64,000 nt of DNA from JAWPMV01 sp038527215. GTDB lineage: Bacteria > Bacteroidota > Bacteroidia > J057. Both the position numbers and the translations under genes were made by a program. Below are positions 1 to 7,844 of this stretch, piece after piece; within the stretch, counting starts at the first letter, position 1; every line of letters begins with the position of its first letter. The notes beneath the pieces were generated by a model, which saw only the letters and a list, made by a program, of their open reading frames with translations, did no database searches and was not told the origin of the DNA. The stretch spans positions 1 to 64,000 of the forward strand of contig JBCBGC010000001.1 in the NCBI GenBank assembly GCA_038527215.1. Reading direction: 5' to 3'.

Positions 1-94
1 AAAGGAAAAAATCGCAGATTATCAAGTCTGGCAAGGGAATTTTTAGGAAGGAGTAAAAAATCCCTATTATTGTAGTAATTCGAAACCACCTGCC

Positions 95-847
95 ATGCTT
101 CGACTGCTTCGCAAACTCTTCCCCTTTATTTTTGGCCGGGAGCCCCAAGATCCTCCCATCGTCATGATTCCTAAGCCCGTTTCTCCTAAGCCGAAGCTAG
201 AGAAACCTATTCCTCCAGCCCCCAAAAAGGAGGAAAAACCTTTGCCCAAGCCGGAGCCAGCACCAGAGGAGGTCCCCACGCTTACAGAAACCGCTGAAAC
301 CCCAGATCAGGAAACTTCAGAAGAAACCAAAACCGAAGTCCCAACCGGTTCTGGTTCTGCCAGCACAGAAGAAGGGGATCTTGAGGTGAGCGTAGCCGAT
401 GGACAAACCCGCGTGGATATTCAGCGCACAGAGGCAGGAGCAGCGGACACCCTGGGCAAGTTGTATGTGAATGGAAAATTCAGTTGTTACACCCTGGAAC
501 TGCCTTCACCGGGCGATACCGCCGAACATGCGATTCCGGCCGGAACGTATACCCTGGCCCTGAGAAATGAAGGCGGCAAGCAAGCTACCTACTGGCAGCG
601 CTTCAAGGACGTTCATCAAGGCATGCTGCATATACTTGAGGTGCCAAACCATGACTTTGCCTATCTGTCTATCGGCTTCGATGTGGGAGAAAGCCTGGGC
701 AGCATATTGGTAGGGCAACAAACCCATCTGGAAGGAGAAAAGCGGCAACTCCTCGATTCTGAGCAAGCTTACCTGGCCTTGTACCAGCCCCTGGCTGCGG
801 CAGTTTCCGCCGGTCAGACCGTGGAAGTCCACATTAGCCAGGCTTAG
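95..847 (+). CDS. DUF5675-domain protein with Pro/Lys/Glu-rich N-terminus
   Basis: The protein has 250 aa. Residues 1-20 are short, basic and hydrophobic with no clear signal peptide. Residues 20-95 are a low-complexity stretch rich in Pro, Glu, Lys and Thr, probably a flexible linker. Residues about 100-235 look like DUF5675: a beta-rich domain with an IPAGTYTL segment followed by a GMLHILEVPNHDF segment. DUF5675 is common in Bacteroidota and in phage-related loci, but its biochemical role is not known. The ATG at 95 is the first plausible start. The next gene begins 85 bp downstream on the same strand, so co-transcription is possible. The domain call is from sequence pattern alone; no function is assigned. 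Confidence 0.75.
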   Translation: MLRLLRKLFPFIFGREPQDPPIVMIPKPVSPKPKLEKPIPPAPKKEEKPLPKPEPAPEEVPTLTETAETPDQETSEETKTEVPTGSGSASTEEGDLEVSVADGQTRVDIQRTEAGAADTLGKLYVNGKFSCYTLELPSPGDTAEHAIPAGTYTLALRNEGGKQATYWQRFKDVHQGMLHILEVPNHDFAYLSIGFDVGESLGSILVGQQTHLEGEKRQLLDSEQAYLALYQPLAAAVSAGQTVEVHISQA

Positions 848-932
848 CAGGCTAAAATGAAATGTAAGGGAATGTTGGAAAAATGGCCCGGCCTGTTTTG
901 GCGGGGCTGGCAATCTTTTGTTATTTCCTTGC

Positions 933-1901
933 ATGCAAACCCGAATCACATCCTGGCTCTGTCTGAGCCTACTCTGCCTGATGCTTTTTCCCCAGGACCT
1001 GCTCAGCCAGTCCCTTAAGGTGCCATTTCACCGTCAGCGCCCCTTACGCCCTCAGGACCATTTTTTTGCCAATGATACCACCTTGAATCCCAAGAAAAAG
1101 CGCTGGGTGAATTATCTGGCAGGAGGAGGCTATGCGCTGAGTATGGGCTATATGGGAGGGATTTGGTACGCCCAGGAGGATTTATCCGGCTTTCACTTTT
1201 TTGACGATGTCCATGAGTGGAAGCAAATGGATAAGGTAGGGCATGTGTTAGGGGGCTATCAATTTGGGCGACTGATGATCGATTTGTACAAATGGTCGGG
1301 TATGTCCAAGAAAAAGGCTATTCTGACCGGAGGACTTTTCGGATTTGGGGCCATGACCAGCATTGAGATTCTGGATGGCTTTGGGGAGACCTGGGGCTTT
1401 TCCTGGTCGGATGTAGGGGCCAATGCGCTGGGCATGGGACTGGCCATGGGAAACCAGGCTTTGTGGAACGAAAACAGGATTCAGGTAAAATGGTCGTATA
1501 AAAAATCTATCTACGCGGACCGGCCAGATCTGGAACGATTGTTTGGTACTTCCTATCTGGAAAATCTGCTCAAAGACTACAATGGACAGGTTTATTGGCT
1601 CTCGGTGCGGGTCCACAGTTTTTTGCCCGAATCAGCTCTCAAAGATATCTATCCGCGCTGGCTTAATCTGGCCGTGGGATATGGGGCAGAAGGCATGGAA
1701 GGTGGGTATGATGACCCCAACGAAGCCTGGAGGGGCCGGGAATACCGTCAATATTACCTGAGCCTGGACATTGATTTAAGCAATATAGAAACCCGGATTG
1801 GCTGGCTCAATGCCGTATTTAGCGCCATCAACTTTATCCGCATTCCCTTCCCTGCTTTGGAATGGGACAAATATGGCATGAGAGGACGCTGGAACCCTTA
1901 A
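933..1901 (+). CDS. DUF2279-family (YfiM-like) outer-envelope protein
   Basis: The ORF opens at a TTG at 918, but the ATG at 933 begins a good signal peptide (basic MQTR, then a Leu/Cys-rich core ending near LLSQS), so 933 is preferred. The mature part carries a hydrophobic GGGYALSMGYMGGIWYA segment, then a DKVGHVLGGYQFGRL stretch and an EILDGFGETWGFSWSDVGANALG stretch. These match DUF2279, predicted periplasmic or lipid-associated proteins related to YfiM. The conserved Asp, His and Glu positions are the family's usual polar signature inside membrane-like helices. The role is unknown. A terminator hairpin lies directly downstream. Confidence 0.7.
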   Translation: MQTRITSWLCLSLLCLMLFPQDLLSQSLKVPFHRQRPLRPQDHFFANDTTLNPKKKRWVNYLAGGGYALSMGYMGGIWYAQEDLSGFHFFDDVHEWKQMDKVGHVLGGYQFGRLMIDLYKWSGMSKKKAILTGGLFGFGAMTSIEILDGFGETWGFSWSDVGANALGMGLAMGNQALWNENRIQVKWSYKKSIYADRPDLERLFGTSYLENLLKDYNGQVYWLSVRVHSFLPESALKDIYPRWLNLAVGYGAEGMEGGYDDPNEAWRGREYRQYYLSLDIDLSNIETRIGWLNAVFSAINFIRIPFPALEWDKYGMRGRWNP

Positions 1902-1910
1902 ATGTTGGAC

Positions 1911-1943
1911 AAAAAAAAAAGCAGCCCTGGAGGAGCTGCTTTT
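1911..1943. terminator. Bidirectional intrinsic terminator
   Basis: The hairpin pairs AGCAGC (1920-1925) with GCTGCT (1935-1940). It is flanked by A10 on the left (T10 on the minus strand) and T4 on the right. It sits between the convergent genes ending at 1901 (+) and 1960 (-) and can serve both, the minus strand more strongly. Confidence 0.75.
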
Positions 1944-1959
1944 GGCGTACATCAAATTA

Positions 1960-2307
1960 TCAAATAAAGGATATTCTTCGAGTCAGTTTGTTGTCTCCTT
2001 GTGTGATCTGAAGGATATACATGCCCTTGGGTAGGGCCTCCAGATGGAAAGAAGTTTTGAATAAGCCTTCTTCCTGTTGGATGGTTTCGTTTACCACCTC
2101 TTTACCGATCAGGTTATACACCCTCAGGTTAATAACGTCTTCACGCTTGATTTGATTGAATTCCAGATGAAAAATGCCTGTTTTACTCGGATTGGGATAA
2201 ATCTTTACGCCAAAACTGATCCCTCCTGGATACTCAACAGGCCCTCTGTCGGCAGCGGTGCCCATGAGAAAAGCTGAGGAGAGGAGAAGCGTAAAAATCC
2301 ATTTCAT
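1960..2307 (-). CDS. Small secreted protein made almost only of a T9SS type A sorting domain
   Basis: This 115-aa protein has a signal peptide (about residues 1-19, MKWIFTLLLSSAFLMGTAA), a spacer of about 15 residues, and then what looks like a complete T9SS type A C-terminal sorting domain: IYPNPSKTG near residue 36, a central RVYNLIGKEV, a GMYILQI strand and a basic C-terminus. In known substrates this tail is removed on export and attaches cargo to the surface, yet here there is no cargo domain. It could be a degraded remnant of a larger exported protein or a genuine small sorting-tail protein. Alternative starts would not add a domain. Confidence 0.75.
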   Translation of the reverse strand: MKWIFTLLLSSAFLMGTAADRGPVEYPGGISFGVKIYPNPSKTGIFHLEFNQIKREDVINLRVYNLIGKEVVNETIQQEEGLFKTSFHLEALPKGMYILQITQGDNKLTRRISFI

Positions 2308-2517
2308 CTTTAAATCGCGTAAAGGTTTATGTCATGCAAAGCTGTTTGGTAAAGGCTCGCTTGATGATACGGTAAAAATAGGGATTGGGTTATAAGGATT
2401 CAAGGTCATGTAAGATCATGGAGGACTTTACGAATAAATGAAAAAAATAAAATAGAAAATATCCGTAAGTCCGTGGTGAAAAATGAAAATTCCTGCAACT
2501 CCCAGGTAAGGGCTTCG

Positions 2518-2525
2518 TATATTTA
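2518..2525 (+). promoter_or_regulatory. Candidate -7 element for rnpB
   Basis: TATATTTA matches the Bacteroidota -7 consensus TAnnTTTG at 7 of 8 positions counting the two free bases. It lies 5 bp before the first base of the P1 helix of the RNase P RNA. No clear -33 TTTG is visible, so the call is tentative. Confidence 0.35.
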
Positions 2526-2529
2526 TGCC

Positions 2530-2905
2530 GGTAAAAAGTGGCGCTATCGCTTCGTTTCGTACGAAGAGGAAAGTCCGGGCAGCGCAGGGCGTCCTGCTTC
2601 CTAACGGGAAGGGTCCCGTAAGAAATTGCGGGAAACAGCAAGTGCAACAGAAAGTAAACCAGCCGATGGTCCTTGGACACAGGTGATGGGTGAAATGGTG
2701 GGGTAAGAGCCCACCGGTCCTCCTGGCGACAGGAGGTGGCAGGTAAACCTCAGGAGCTGAAAGGCCAAATAAACCGACGTTTGAGGGTGGCCCGCCCGAT
2801 AGTCGGAGGGTAGGTCGTTCGAGCTTATCCGCGAGGATAAGCCTAGATAAATGATAGCGGTTCTGCTTCGGCAGCTCACAGGATCCGGCTTATAAACTTT
2901 TTACC
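2530..2905 (+). ncRNA. rnpB: RNase P RNA (bacterial type A)
   Basis: This is the catalytic RNA that removes 5' leaders from tRNA precursors. The conserved core blocks are all present in order: GAGGAAAGTCCGGGC near 2556-2570, ACAGAAA near 2647, GGTAAGAGCCCACCGG near 2701, GATAAATGATAGCG-like sequence near 2846-2860 and an ACAGGATCCGGCTTA end near 2878-2892. The ends are fixed by helix P1: GGTAAAAAGT (2530-2539) pairs perfectly with ACTTTTTACC (2896-2905). A strong terminator follows at once. Length (about 376 nt) fits type A. ORFs read across this stretch are artefacts. Confidence 0.95.
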
Positions 2906-2912
2906 TTCTATC

Positions 2913-2944
2913 GGGGAGTCGCAAGGCTCCCCGTCTCTTTTTTT
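2913..2944 (+). terminator. Intrinsic terminator of rnpB
   Basis: GGGGAG (2913-2918) pairs with CTCCCC (2927-2932), followed by a T-rich run at 2938-2944, just 8 bp after the end of helix P1. Confidence 0.9.
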
Positions 2945-3190
2945 GAGAGGTGAGATCGTCCCTGGAGGGACTGAGAGAGGTGAGACCGCGGAGCTGTGAG
3001 AGGAGAGAAAACCCACCCGGAACACTGGCTTCCAGCCGGTCCCATCTCCATGCCAGAGGTCCACTGGCCCATCCGTAACACTGGCTTCCAGCCGGTCCCA
3101 TCTCCATGCCAGAGGCTCACTGGCCCCTCCGTAACACTGGCTTCCAGCCGGTCTTAGCCCCAACCCCGGACTTCTGTCCGGGGAAAGAAA
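2945..3190. repeat. Composite intergenic repeat, locus 1, with a 56-bp tandem array
   Basis: This gene-free stretch holds modules also seen near 19185-19345 and 20000-20160. They are a GTGAGATCGTCC/GTGAGACCGC block (about 2948-3005), then the core ACACTGGCTTCCAGCCGGT three times starting at 3021, 3077 and 3133 (exact 56-bp period, the last unit partial), then a hairpin CCCCGGAC-TTCT-GTCCGGGG (about 3168-3183). The stretch from here to the next gene at 3320 contains nothing else recognisable. Spurious ORFs with a TGWKPV peptide arise from the core. Confidence 0.85.
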
Positions 3191-3319
3191 ACACAACCCA
3201 CCCCAGCAGGAACAAAAAAAGAGCCTACCCGACAGGGAAGGCTCCAAACACACCACCAAAAGACAATTCTTGGCTTGATCGGCAGGGCATGCAATCTTCA
3301 CACCCTAACCGGATCTATG

Positions 3320-5032
3320 CTAATTTCTTCTACGACTGCTACTACTACGGCTGCCGCTACTTCTACTTCGACTAGAACTACTGCTCCGGGCAGAAGAACT
3401 CCGACTCGGGCTGCTGCTTCTGGCAGAAGAGCTTTTGCTCCGACTGGACGAAGGACTGTAAGAGCGACTGCTCCGACTCGGGCTGCTGCTTCTGGCAGAA
3501 GAGCTTTTGCTCCGACTAGACGAAGGGCTGTACGAACGGCTGCTTCGACTTGGACTGCTGCTTCTGGCAGAAGAACTCCGACTGCGGCTAGACGAAGGGC
3601 TATACGAACGGCTGCTCCGACTTGGACTGCTGCTTCTGGCCGAGGAACTCCGGCTCCGACTAGACGAAGGGCTATACGAACGGCTGCTCCGACTCGGGCT
3701 GCTGCTTCTGGCAGAAGAGTTACGACTCTGACTAGACGAAGGGCTATACGAACGGCTGCTCCGACTCGGGCTGCTGCTTCTGGCAGAAGAGTTACGACTC
3801 TGACTAGACGAAGGGCTATAAGAGCGACTGCTTCGGCTCGGGCTGCTGCTTCTGGCAGAAGAGTTACTCCGACTCCGACTAGACGAAGGGCTATAAGAGC
3901 GGCTGCTTCGACTGGGACTGCTGCTTCTGGCAGAAGAGTTGCGACTCCGGCTAGACGAAGGGCTGTAAGAGCGGCTGCTTCGACCTGGGCTGCTGCTTCT
4001 GGCAGAAGAATTCCGACTGCGACTAGACGAAGGGCTATAGGACCTACTGCTTCGACCGGGGCTGCTACTCCGTACGTCTCTGGAACCGTTGGTGCCTGGG
4101 GTACGGGAATAGGTTCTTTCTCCCCGGCTGTAGGCAGAGCGACCAGAAGATGAAGGCGTTCTTACGCCACTGGTCGTCTGGCGGCTGGGTTTATTGGGCG
4201 ACAATACCCGCGAAGAACCAGAAGGTCTTCGGCTGATATTGGTCGTCCGGGGTACCCGGCTGGCCGGTTGGAAATTTGAGGTATAGGCGCGACCTCTGCG
4301 AGACCAGATATCGTTGGAGAATCCCCCGCCAAAGCCTCGGTTAAACCCGCCGCCATAGACGCAATAAGGATTGTTCCATCCAAATCCCTGTCCGGCAAAA
4401 AAGCCATCCCGGAAACCGCGATTATAGCCGCGGTTCCATCCGCGATTCCACCCATTGTTCCATCCCCATCCAACAGAAAACCTAAATCTGGGTCGGAAGG
4501 GCTGGGCGTAATAGTTGTAGGTAGCATAGCTCATGCCGCCATACCATCCGCCGTAATAATAAGCTGGATCATAGCCCCAGGGATTCCATCCACTGGTATA
4601 AACCCGGGTAGTGGTCCACAAGCCGCCAAACCAGGAGCGGGTTACAATGTTGCTCCGGTTGTACTGCCATGGGTCGTATAAATCACACCAGCGGTCCCAA
4701 TAGGGGGTGCCGATGACAAAATATATGTCGTTGGTAAAATACGGATCGTAATAGTCCCAGTAAGCCCGGGATCTGCGCACACTGTGGAAACGACGCAGCC
4801 GACGGGTATAATGAAACTCGTCGAAATCTTCTCCATAATAGTCGTCATACCACCGGTCTCCCACCTCTCTGTCTCCTTCAGGGGTTCCGAAAAGAGCTCT
4901 ATCCTGCGTAACGGTAAATGCCTCGCCGCTGGTAGAAAGGAAATCGGCGGAAATGCTGATCCGCGCCTCCGTGTCCAGCCAAAGGCCGGATAAAAGCGCG
5001 AGCAACAATATTTTTCCTTTTTTCCCGATCAT
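3320..5032 (-). CDS. Secreted aromatic/glycine-rich protein with Ser/Arg (RS) repeats
   Basis: The protein has 570 aa and an N-terminal signal peptide (MIGKKGKILLLALLSGLWL, cleavage near residue 23). Residues about 60-250 are very rich in Tyr, Trp, Gly, Asn and Phe (YYGGWYGGMSYATYNYY; WNRGWNRGYNRGFRDG). From about residue 310 to the C-terminus it is a Ser/Arg-dominated repeat domain with about eight copies of a 24- or 25-residue unit built on RSSRSYSPSSSRSRNSSAR. The DNA shows the same 72-75 bp periodicity. The product should be exported, extremely basic and disordered at its C-terminus. Similar low-complexity secreted proteins occur in Bacteroidota without known function. Open frames on the opposite strand are shadows of the repeats. 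Confidence 0.8.
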   Translation of the reverse strand: MIGKKGKILLLALLSGLWLDTEARISISADFLSTSGEAFTVTQDRALFGTPEGDREVGDRWYDDYYGEDFDEFHYTRRLRRFHSVRRSRAYWDYYDPYFTNDIYFVIGTPYWDRWCDLYDPWQYNRSNIVTRSWFGGLWTTTRVYTSGWNPWGYDPAYYYGGWYGGMSYATYNYYAQPFRPRFRFSVGWGWNNGWNRGWNRGYNRGFRDGFFAGQGFGWNNPYCVYGGGFNRGFGGGFSNDIWSRRGRAYTSNFQPASRVPRTTNISRRPSGSSRVLSPNKPSRQTTSGVRTPSSSGRSAYSRGERTYSRTPGTNGSRDVRSSSPGRSSRSYSPSSSRSRNSSARSSSPGRSSRSYSPSSSRSRNSSARSSSPSRSSRSYSPSSSRSRSNSSARSSSPSRSSRSYSPSSSQSRNSSARSSSPSRSSRSYSPSSSQSRNSSARSSSPSRSSRSYSPSSSRSRSSSARSSSPSRSSRSYSPSSSRSRSSSARSSSPSRSSRSYSPSSSRSKSSSARSSSPSRSSRSYSPSSSRSKSSSARSSSPSRSSSARSSSSSRSRSSGSRSSSSRRRN

Positions 5033-5207
5033 ATAATAGATGTGTAAGGTTAAGCATATAGGCGTTCTACTATTTGATACCGAATTTGGACAAAATAGTT
5101 AAGGTGGGTTAGTCCTACTTATCAAGCGTGTCGGCTGACCCTACTTTTTGGAGGTAAGAATGAATAAGCGTGTGTCAGAATTCGGTAGGTGTGTCAATTG
5201 CTTATCA

Positions 5208-5239
5208 TTTGCCATGCGCTATTCTTCTGCGTACCTTTG
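5208..5239 (+). promoter_or_regulatory. Bacteroidota-type promoter of the DEAD-box helicase gene
   Basis: TTTG (5208-5211) and TACCTTTG (5232-5239) are separated by exactly 20 bp. This matches the Bacteroidota primary-sigma consensus of a -33 TTTG, about 19-20 bp, and a -7 TAnnTTTG. It predicts transcription starting near 5246, about 40 nt before the gene. Confidence 0.75.
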
Positions 5240-5257
5240 TTCCACTTCGCCTAACCC

Positions 5258-5284
5258 ATGGGTTTTAAGAAGAAAAATCACTAG
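5258..5284 (+). other. In-frame leader mini-ORF (8 codons) ahead of the helicase
   Basis: ATG at 5258 opens MGFKKKNH and closes with TAG at 5282-5284. The frame is the same as the helicase, whose TTG start follows one codon later at 5288. The A-rich sequence is also what Bacteroidota initiation regions look like, so this may be chance rather than a regulatory leader peptide. Confidence 0.3.
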
Positions 5285-5287
5285 ATA

Positions 5288-6799
5288 TTGAAATTCACAG
5301 ACTTACCCCTCAACCCAACCCTGCTTGACGGAATTGATGCCTTGGGTTTTGAGGATGCATCGGAGATACAAGAGCAGGCCATTCCTCTGGCGTTAGATGG
5401 CAAAGACCTCATCGCCTGTGCACAAACCGGAACGGGCAAAACCGCCGCTTATCTAATCCCAACCATAGACCGCCTCCTGGAGGTGGATAGTCCTAATTCC
5501 CGCTGTCTGATCATCGCGCCAACCCGCGAACTGGTGCAGCAAATTGACCGCAATGTAGAAGCCCTATCCTATTTTACCGGGGTCTCTTCTATGGCCATTT
5601 TCGGGGGCAAAAATACCGAAGGCTTTGACCGCCAGAAATTTGCGTTGAAAAACGGAGCCGACATTGTCGTGGCTACTCCCGGTCGCCTGAATATTCACAT
5701 GGCCCTGGGCTTTTCCAGCTTCGACCATATTGAAGTGGTCATTTTGGATGAGGCGGACAAAATGTTGGACATGGGTTTTCATGCTGACATTCTGAAGATC
5801 CTCTCCTTTGTGCCGAAAGAGCGTCAGACCCTGATGTTTTCAGCTACCATGCCGGAGAAAATCCGCAAACTGGCCCGGGAGATCATGAAGGAGCCTACGG
5901 AGATTAACCTCAACCTGGCTAAGCCGGCCGAAGGGATCAACCAGATGGCTTTTCCCGTATTTGATGAGCAAAAAATTCCTTTGCTGGAACACATCATCGC
6001 GACCCGGGAAATCGAAAGCATGATCATCTTTGCTTCCAGTAAAATAAGCGTAGACGAAATTACCCGTAAGCTGGGCCGACTGAAATATAAAGTCAAAGCC
6101 ATTCACTCCGGCAAGGAGCAGGATGAGCGCATGGCTACCCTCCAATCCTTTAAAAACCGGGAATTTCCCATCCTGGTCGGAACCGACGTGTTGGCACGGG
6201 GAATCGATATTGATAACCTCAGCCACGTACTGAATTTTGACGTGCCGCTAGATGCGGAAGACTATGTGCATAGGGTAGGGCGGACCGCTCGCGCCAGTGC
6301 TACGGGAGAGGCCATTACCTTCATCAACCCTAAAGATATGCGTCGCTTCGGGTCTATCGAAAGATTGATCGAAGCAGAAGTGCCCAAGCCTGGCGTACCT
6401 GATGAACTCGGCCAGACACCTGAATATCGCCCCGGCAGAAGTGGTGGTGGCGGCGGCGGTGGTCGTGGTCGAGGTGGCCGTGGCGGCGGTGGTAACCATC
6501 GGGGCCGGGGAGGCCGAAGTGGCGGGGGAAATCGTCGTCCTGAAGGTCGCCGGGAAGGCGGCGGAGGCGGTAACCGCAACCGGAATCGTAACCGCAACCG
6601 AAACCGCAATGGGCAAGGCCACAACCGTGGCCCGCAGGATCCCAACCAACAGCAGAAGCGCCCCCAGGGCGAAGGCCACAACCATGGCGCAGAGGGAGCC
6701 GCTAAAAAGAAAAAACGACGGAACCGTCGTCGGGGTGGAAAGCGGCCGGAAGGTCAGCAGGGTGAGCAACGCCCCCCGCAGGATGGACCAAAAGAATAG
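5288..6799 (+). CDS. DEAD-box ATP-dependent RNA helicase (RhlE-like) with Gly/Arg/Asn-rich tail
   Basis: This is an ATP-dependent RNA helicase acting in RNA remodelling, ribosome assembly or RNA decay. Visible motifs are the Q-motif glutamine near residue 28-30, Walker A AQTGTGKT (residues 45-52), PTREL, GG, TPGR, DEAD (near 154), SAT (near 184), a RGIDI segment and HRVGRTAR (near 328). Residues about 380-503 form a long basic low-complexity tail (RGGRGGGG, NRNRNRNRN, KKKKRRNRRRGG) of the RNA-binding RGG type. The start is a TTG, because an in-frame TAG lies at 5282 and the next ATG falls inside the helicase core. A canonical promoter lies at 5208-5239 and a terminator right after the stop. 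Confidence 0.93.
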   Translation: MKFTDLPLNPTLLDGIDALGFEDASEIQEQAIPLALDGKDLIACAQTGTGKTAAYLIPTIDRLLEVDSPNSRCLIIAPTRELVQQIDRNVEALSYFTGVSSMAIFGGKNTEGFDRQKFALKNGADIVVATPGRLNIHMALGFSSFDHIEVVILDEADKMLDMGFHADILKILSFVPKERQTLMFSATMPEKIRKLAREIMKEPTEINLNLAKPAEGINQMAFPVFDEQKIPLLEHIIATREIESMIIFASSKISVDEITRKLGRLKYKVKAIHSGKEQDERMATLQSFKNREFPILVGTDVLARGIDIDNLSHVLNFDVPLDAEDYVHRVGRTARASATGEAITFINPKDMRRFGSIERLIEAEVPKPGVPDELGQTPEYRPGRSGGGGGGGRGRGGRGGGGNHRGRGGRSGGGNRRPEGRREGGGGGNRNRNRNRNRNRNGQGHNRGPQDPNQQQKRPQGEGHNHGAEGAAKKKKRRNRRRGGKRPEGQQGEQRPPQDGPKE

Positions 6800-6805
6800 A
6801 AGATG

Positions 6806-6831
6806 GCGTCAGCAAAGCTGGCGCTTTTTTT
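6806..6831 (+). terminator. Intrinsic terminator after the DEAD-box gene
   Basis: GCGTCAGC (6806-6813) pairs with GCTGGCGC (6817-6824) through an AAA loop and is followed by T7 (6825-6831). It touches the stop codon of the convergent kptA gene. Confidence 0.9.
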
Positions 6832-7378
6832 ATGCCTGACGTTTCAGGTATTGGACGGGCACTTCCTCCGTCAACCAAACGCCATTCTCACTACAGTAGA
6901 ATGTATGTCCAGCCTCCTGCATGGCCTGGCTGTCTACTTCCAGGATGACCAGTTTGCCGTGTCGGCTGCCTACCTGACTAGCCGTGGCTAGCTCCGCCGA
7001 AAGGTGTACGTGATGCCGCCTTTGTTTGGTAAGTCCGGTAGTAAAGATGCTTTCCAGAAAGCGTTCCGCTGTGCCGTGATACAGCATCGCCGGAGGCTCC
7101 TGCGGCACATAGGCTAGTTCTACCGAAATAGAATGGCCCTGCGAAGCGCGAATGCGCCTTCCGTCCTCACTGAAAGCGAAGCGCTTTTTGTTGTTTTCCC
7201 GTACAATGGTTTCTAATTCCGCCCGAGAGAGCGGGCGACCCGCCTGAGCGAGCTTTTCGAGCAGGGTATCAACCGCAATCCAGCCTTGTGGATCGAGTTG
7301 AGCGTCAATGACTTGAGGTTTGTGTCTCAAGACCAGGCTGAGGAACTTGCTGGTCTTGATGATGTGTTTTTGGTTCAT
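6830..7378 (-). CDS. kptA: RNA 2'-phosphotransferase (Tpt1/KptA family)
   Basis: KptA/Tpt1 enzymes transfer an internal RNA 2'-phosphate to NAD+; in eukaryotes this finishes tRNA splicing, while the bacterial substrate is unclear. The 182-aa product begins MNQKHIIKTSKFLSLVLRHKP, the typical opening with the Arg-His pair of the active site. It continues with a winged-helix half (IAVDTLLEKL, IRASQGHSISV) and the ADP-ribosyltransferase-like half with LYHGT, RRHHVHLS and GVWLTEEVP. A longer frame opens upstream at 7483, but the ATG at 7378 matches the family N-terminus. The gene runs away from the tRNA-like array that starts 130 bp upstream; the proximity is notable but may be chance. Confidence 0.93.
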   Translation of the reverse strand: MNQKHIIKTSKFLSLVLRHKPQVIDAQLDPQGWIAVDTLLEKLAQAGRPLSRAELETIVRENNKKRFAFSEDGRRIRASQGHSISVELAYVPQEPPAMLYHGTAERFLESIFTTGLTKQRRHHVHLSAELATASQVGSRHGKLVILEVDSQAMQEAGHTFYCSENGVWLTEEVPVQYLKRQA

Positions 7379-7507
7379 GCTTGTAAAAAATGTGGTCAAA
7401 GGCTTGCAAAGCTGCCCCCTCGGGCCTACATTTGCATCACCTTTTGAAAAAACGTTCTTTAAGAGGTACGAAAAACAACCCATACCGTTGGGTTATTTTG
7501 ACAAAAA

Positions 7508-7586
7508 GGGAGCTTAGCTCAGTTGGTTCATCGCATCCCGCTACGCGGGAGGGTTGCTGATCCGAGTGAGAAGTTCAAATAGATAA
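7508..7586 (+). pseudogene. tRNA-like unit A
   Basis: The D-arm region is intact, the anticodon arm reads TCCCG-CTACG-CGGGA (5-nt loop), the T-arm is decayed (CTGATCCGAGTGAG) and the acceptor 3' strand is missing (AAGTTCAAATAGATAA). Confidence 0.7.
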
Positions 7587-7611
7587 GGGAGCTTAGCTCA
7601 GTTGGTTCATC
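7587..7611 (+). pseudogene. tRNA-like unit B, cut by the assembly gap
   Basis: Only the first 25 nt (GGGAGCTTAGCTCAGTTGGTTCATC) are readable before the Ns begin; they are identical to the start of unit A. Confidence 0.6.
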
Positions 7612-7708
7612 NNNNNNNNNNNNNNNNNNNNNNNNNNNNNNNNNNNNNNNNNNNNNNNNNNNNNNNNNNNNNNNNNNNNNNNNNNNNNNNNNNNNNNNNN
7701 NNNNNNNN
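7612..7708. other. Assembly gap (97 Ns)
   Basis: The gap falls exactly inside the tRNA-like array. The sequence on the two sides is out of register with the 79-bp period (offset 100 bp), so the gap length is probably arbitrary and an unknown number of units may be missing. Confidence 1.
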
Positions 7709-7765
7709 ATCGCATCCCGCTACGCGGGAGGGTCGCTGGTCCGAGTGAGCAGTTCAAAAAGATAA
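7709..7765 (+). pseudogene. tRNA-like unit C (3' part after the gap)
   Basis: It starts within the D-loop after the Ns and contains the TCCCG-CTACG-CGGGA arm and the GGTCGCTGGTCCGAGTGAGCAGTTC T-arm-like region. It is identical to unit D over its length. Confidence 0.65.
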
Positions 7766-7844
7766 GGGAGCTTAGCTCAGTTGGTTCATCGCATCCCGCT
7801 ACGCGGGAGGGTCGCTGGTCCGAGTGAGCAGTTCAAAAAGATAA
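7766..7844 (+). pseudogene. tRNA-like unit D
   Basis: A full 79-bp unit immediately upstream of the true tRNA-Val with the same 5-nt loop arm and no 3' acceptor strand (AGTTCAAAAAGATAA). Confidence 0.7.

Noticed and set aside
2..46. Possible 3' end of a gene ending EKIADYQVWQGNF then TAG.
   Set aside because: Only 14 codons are visible, too few to support a call, although a gene may end there.
2876..3301. Minus-strand ORFs with TGWKPV peptides over the intergenic repeats.
   Set aside because: They are translations of the ACACTGGCTTCCAGCCGGT core; the same peptide appears at each repeat locus.
3275..4153. Long plus-strand ORF (292 aa) rich in Thr, Ala and Arg opposite the Ser/Arg-repeat gene.
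   Set aside because: It follows the antisense frame of the Ser/Arg repeats, and its repetition is forced by the DNA periodicity. The minus-strand frame has a signal peptide and sensible composition.
6248..6769. Minus-strand ORFs rich in Pro, Thr and Ala over the end of the DEAD-box gene.
   Set aside because: They are antisense shadows of the RGG/NR-rich helicase tail.
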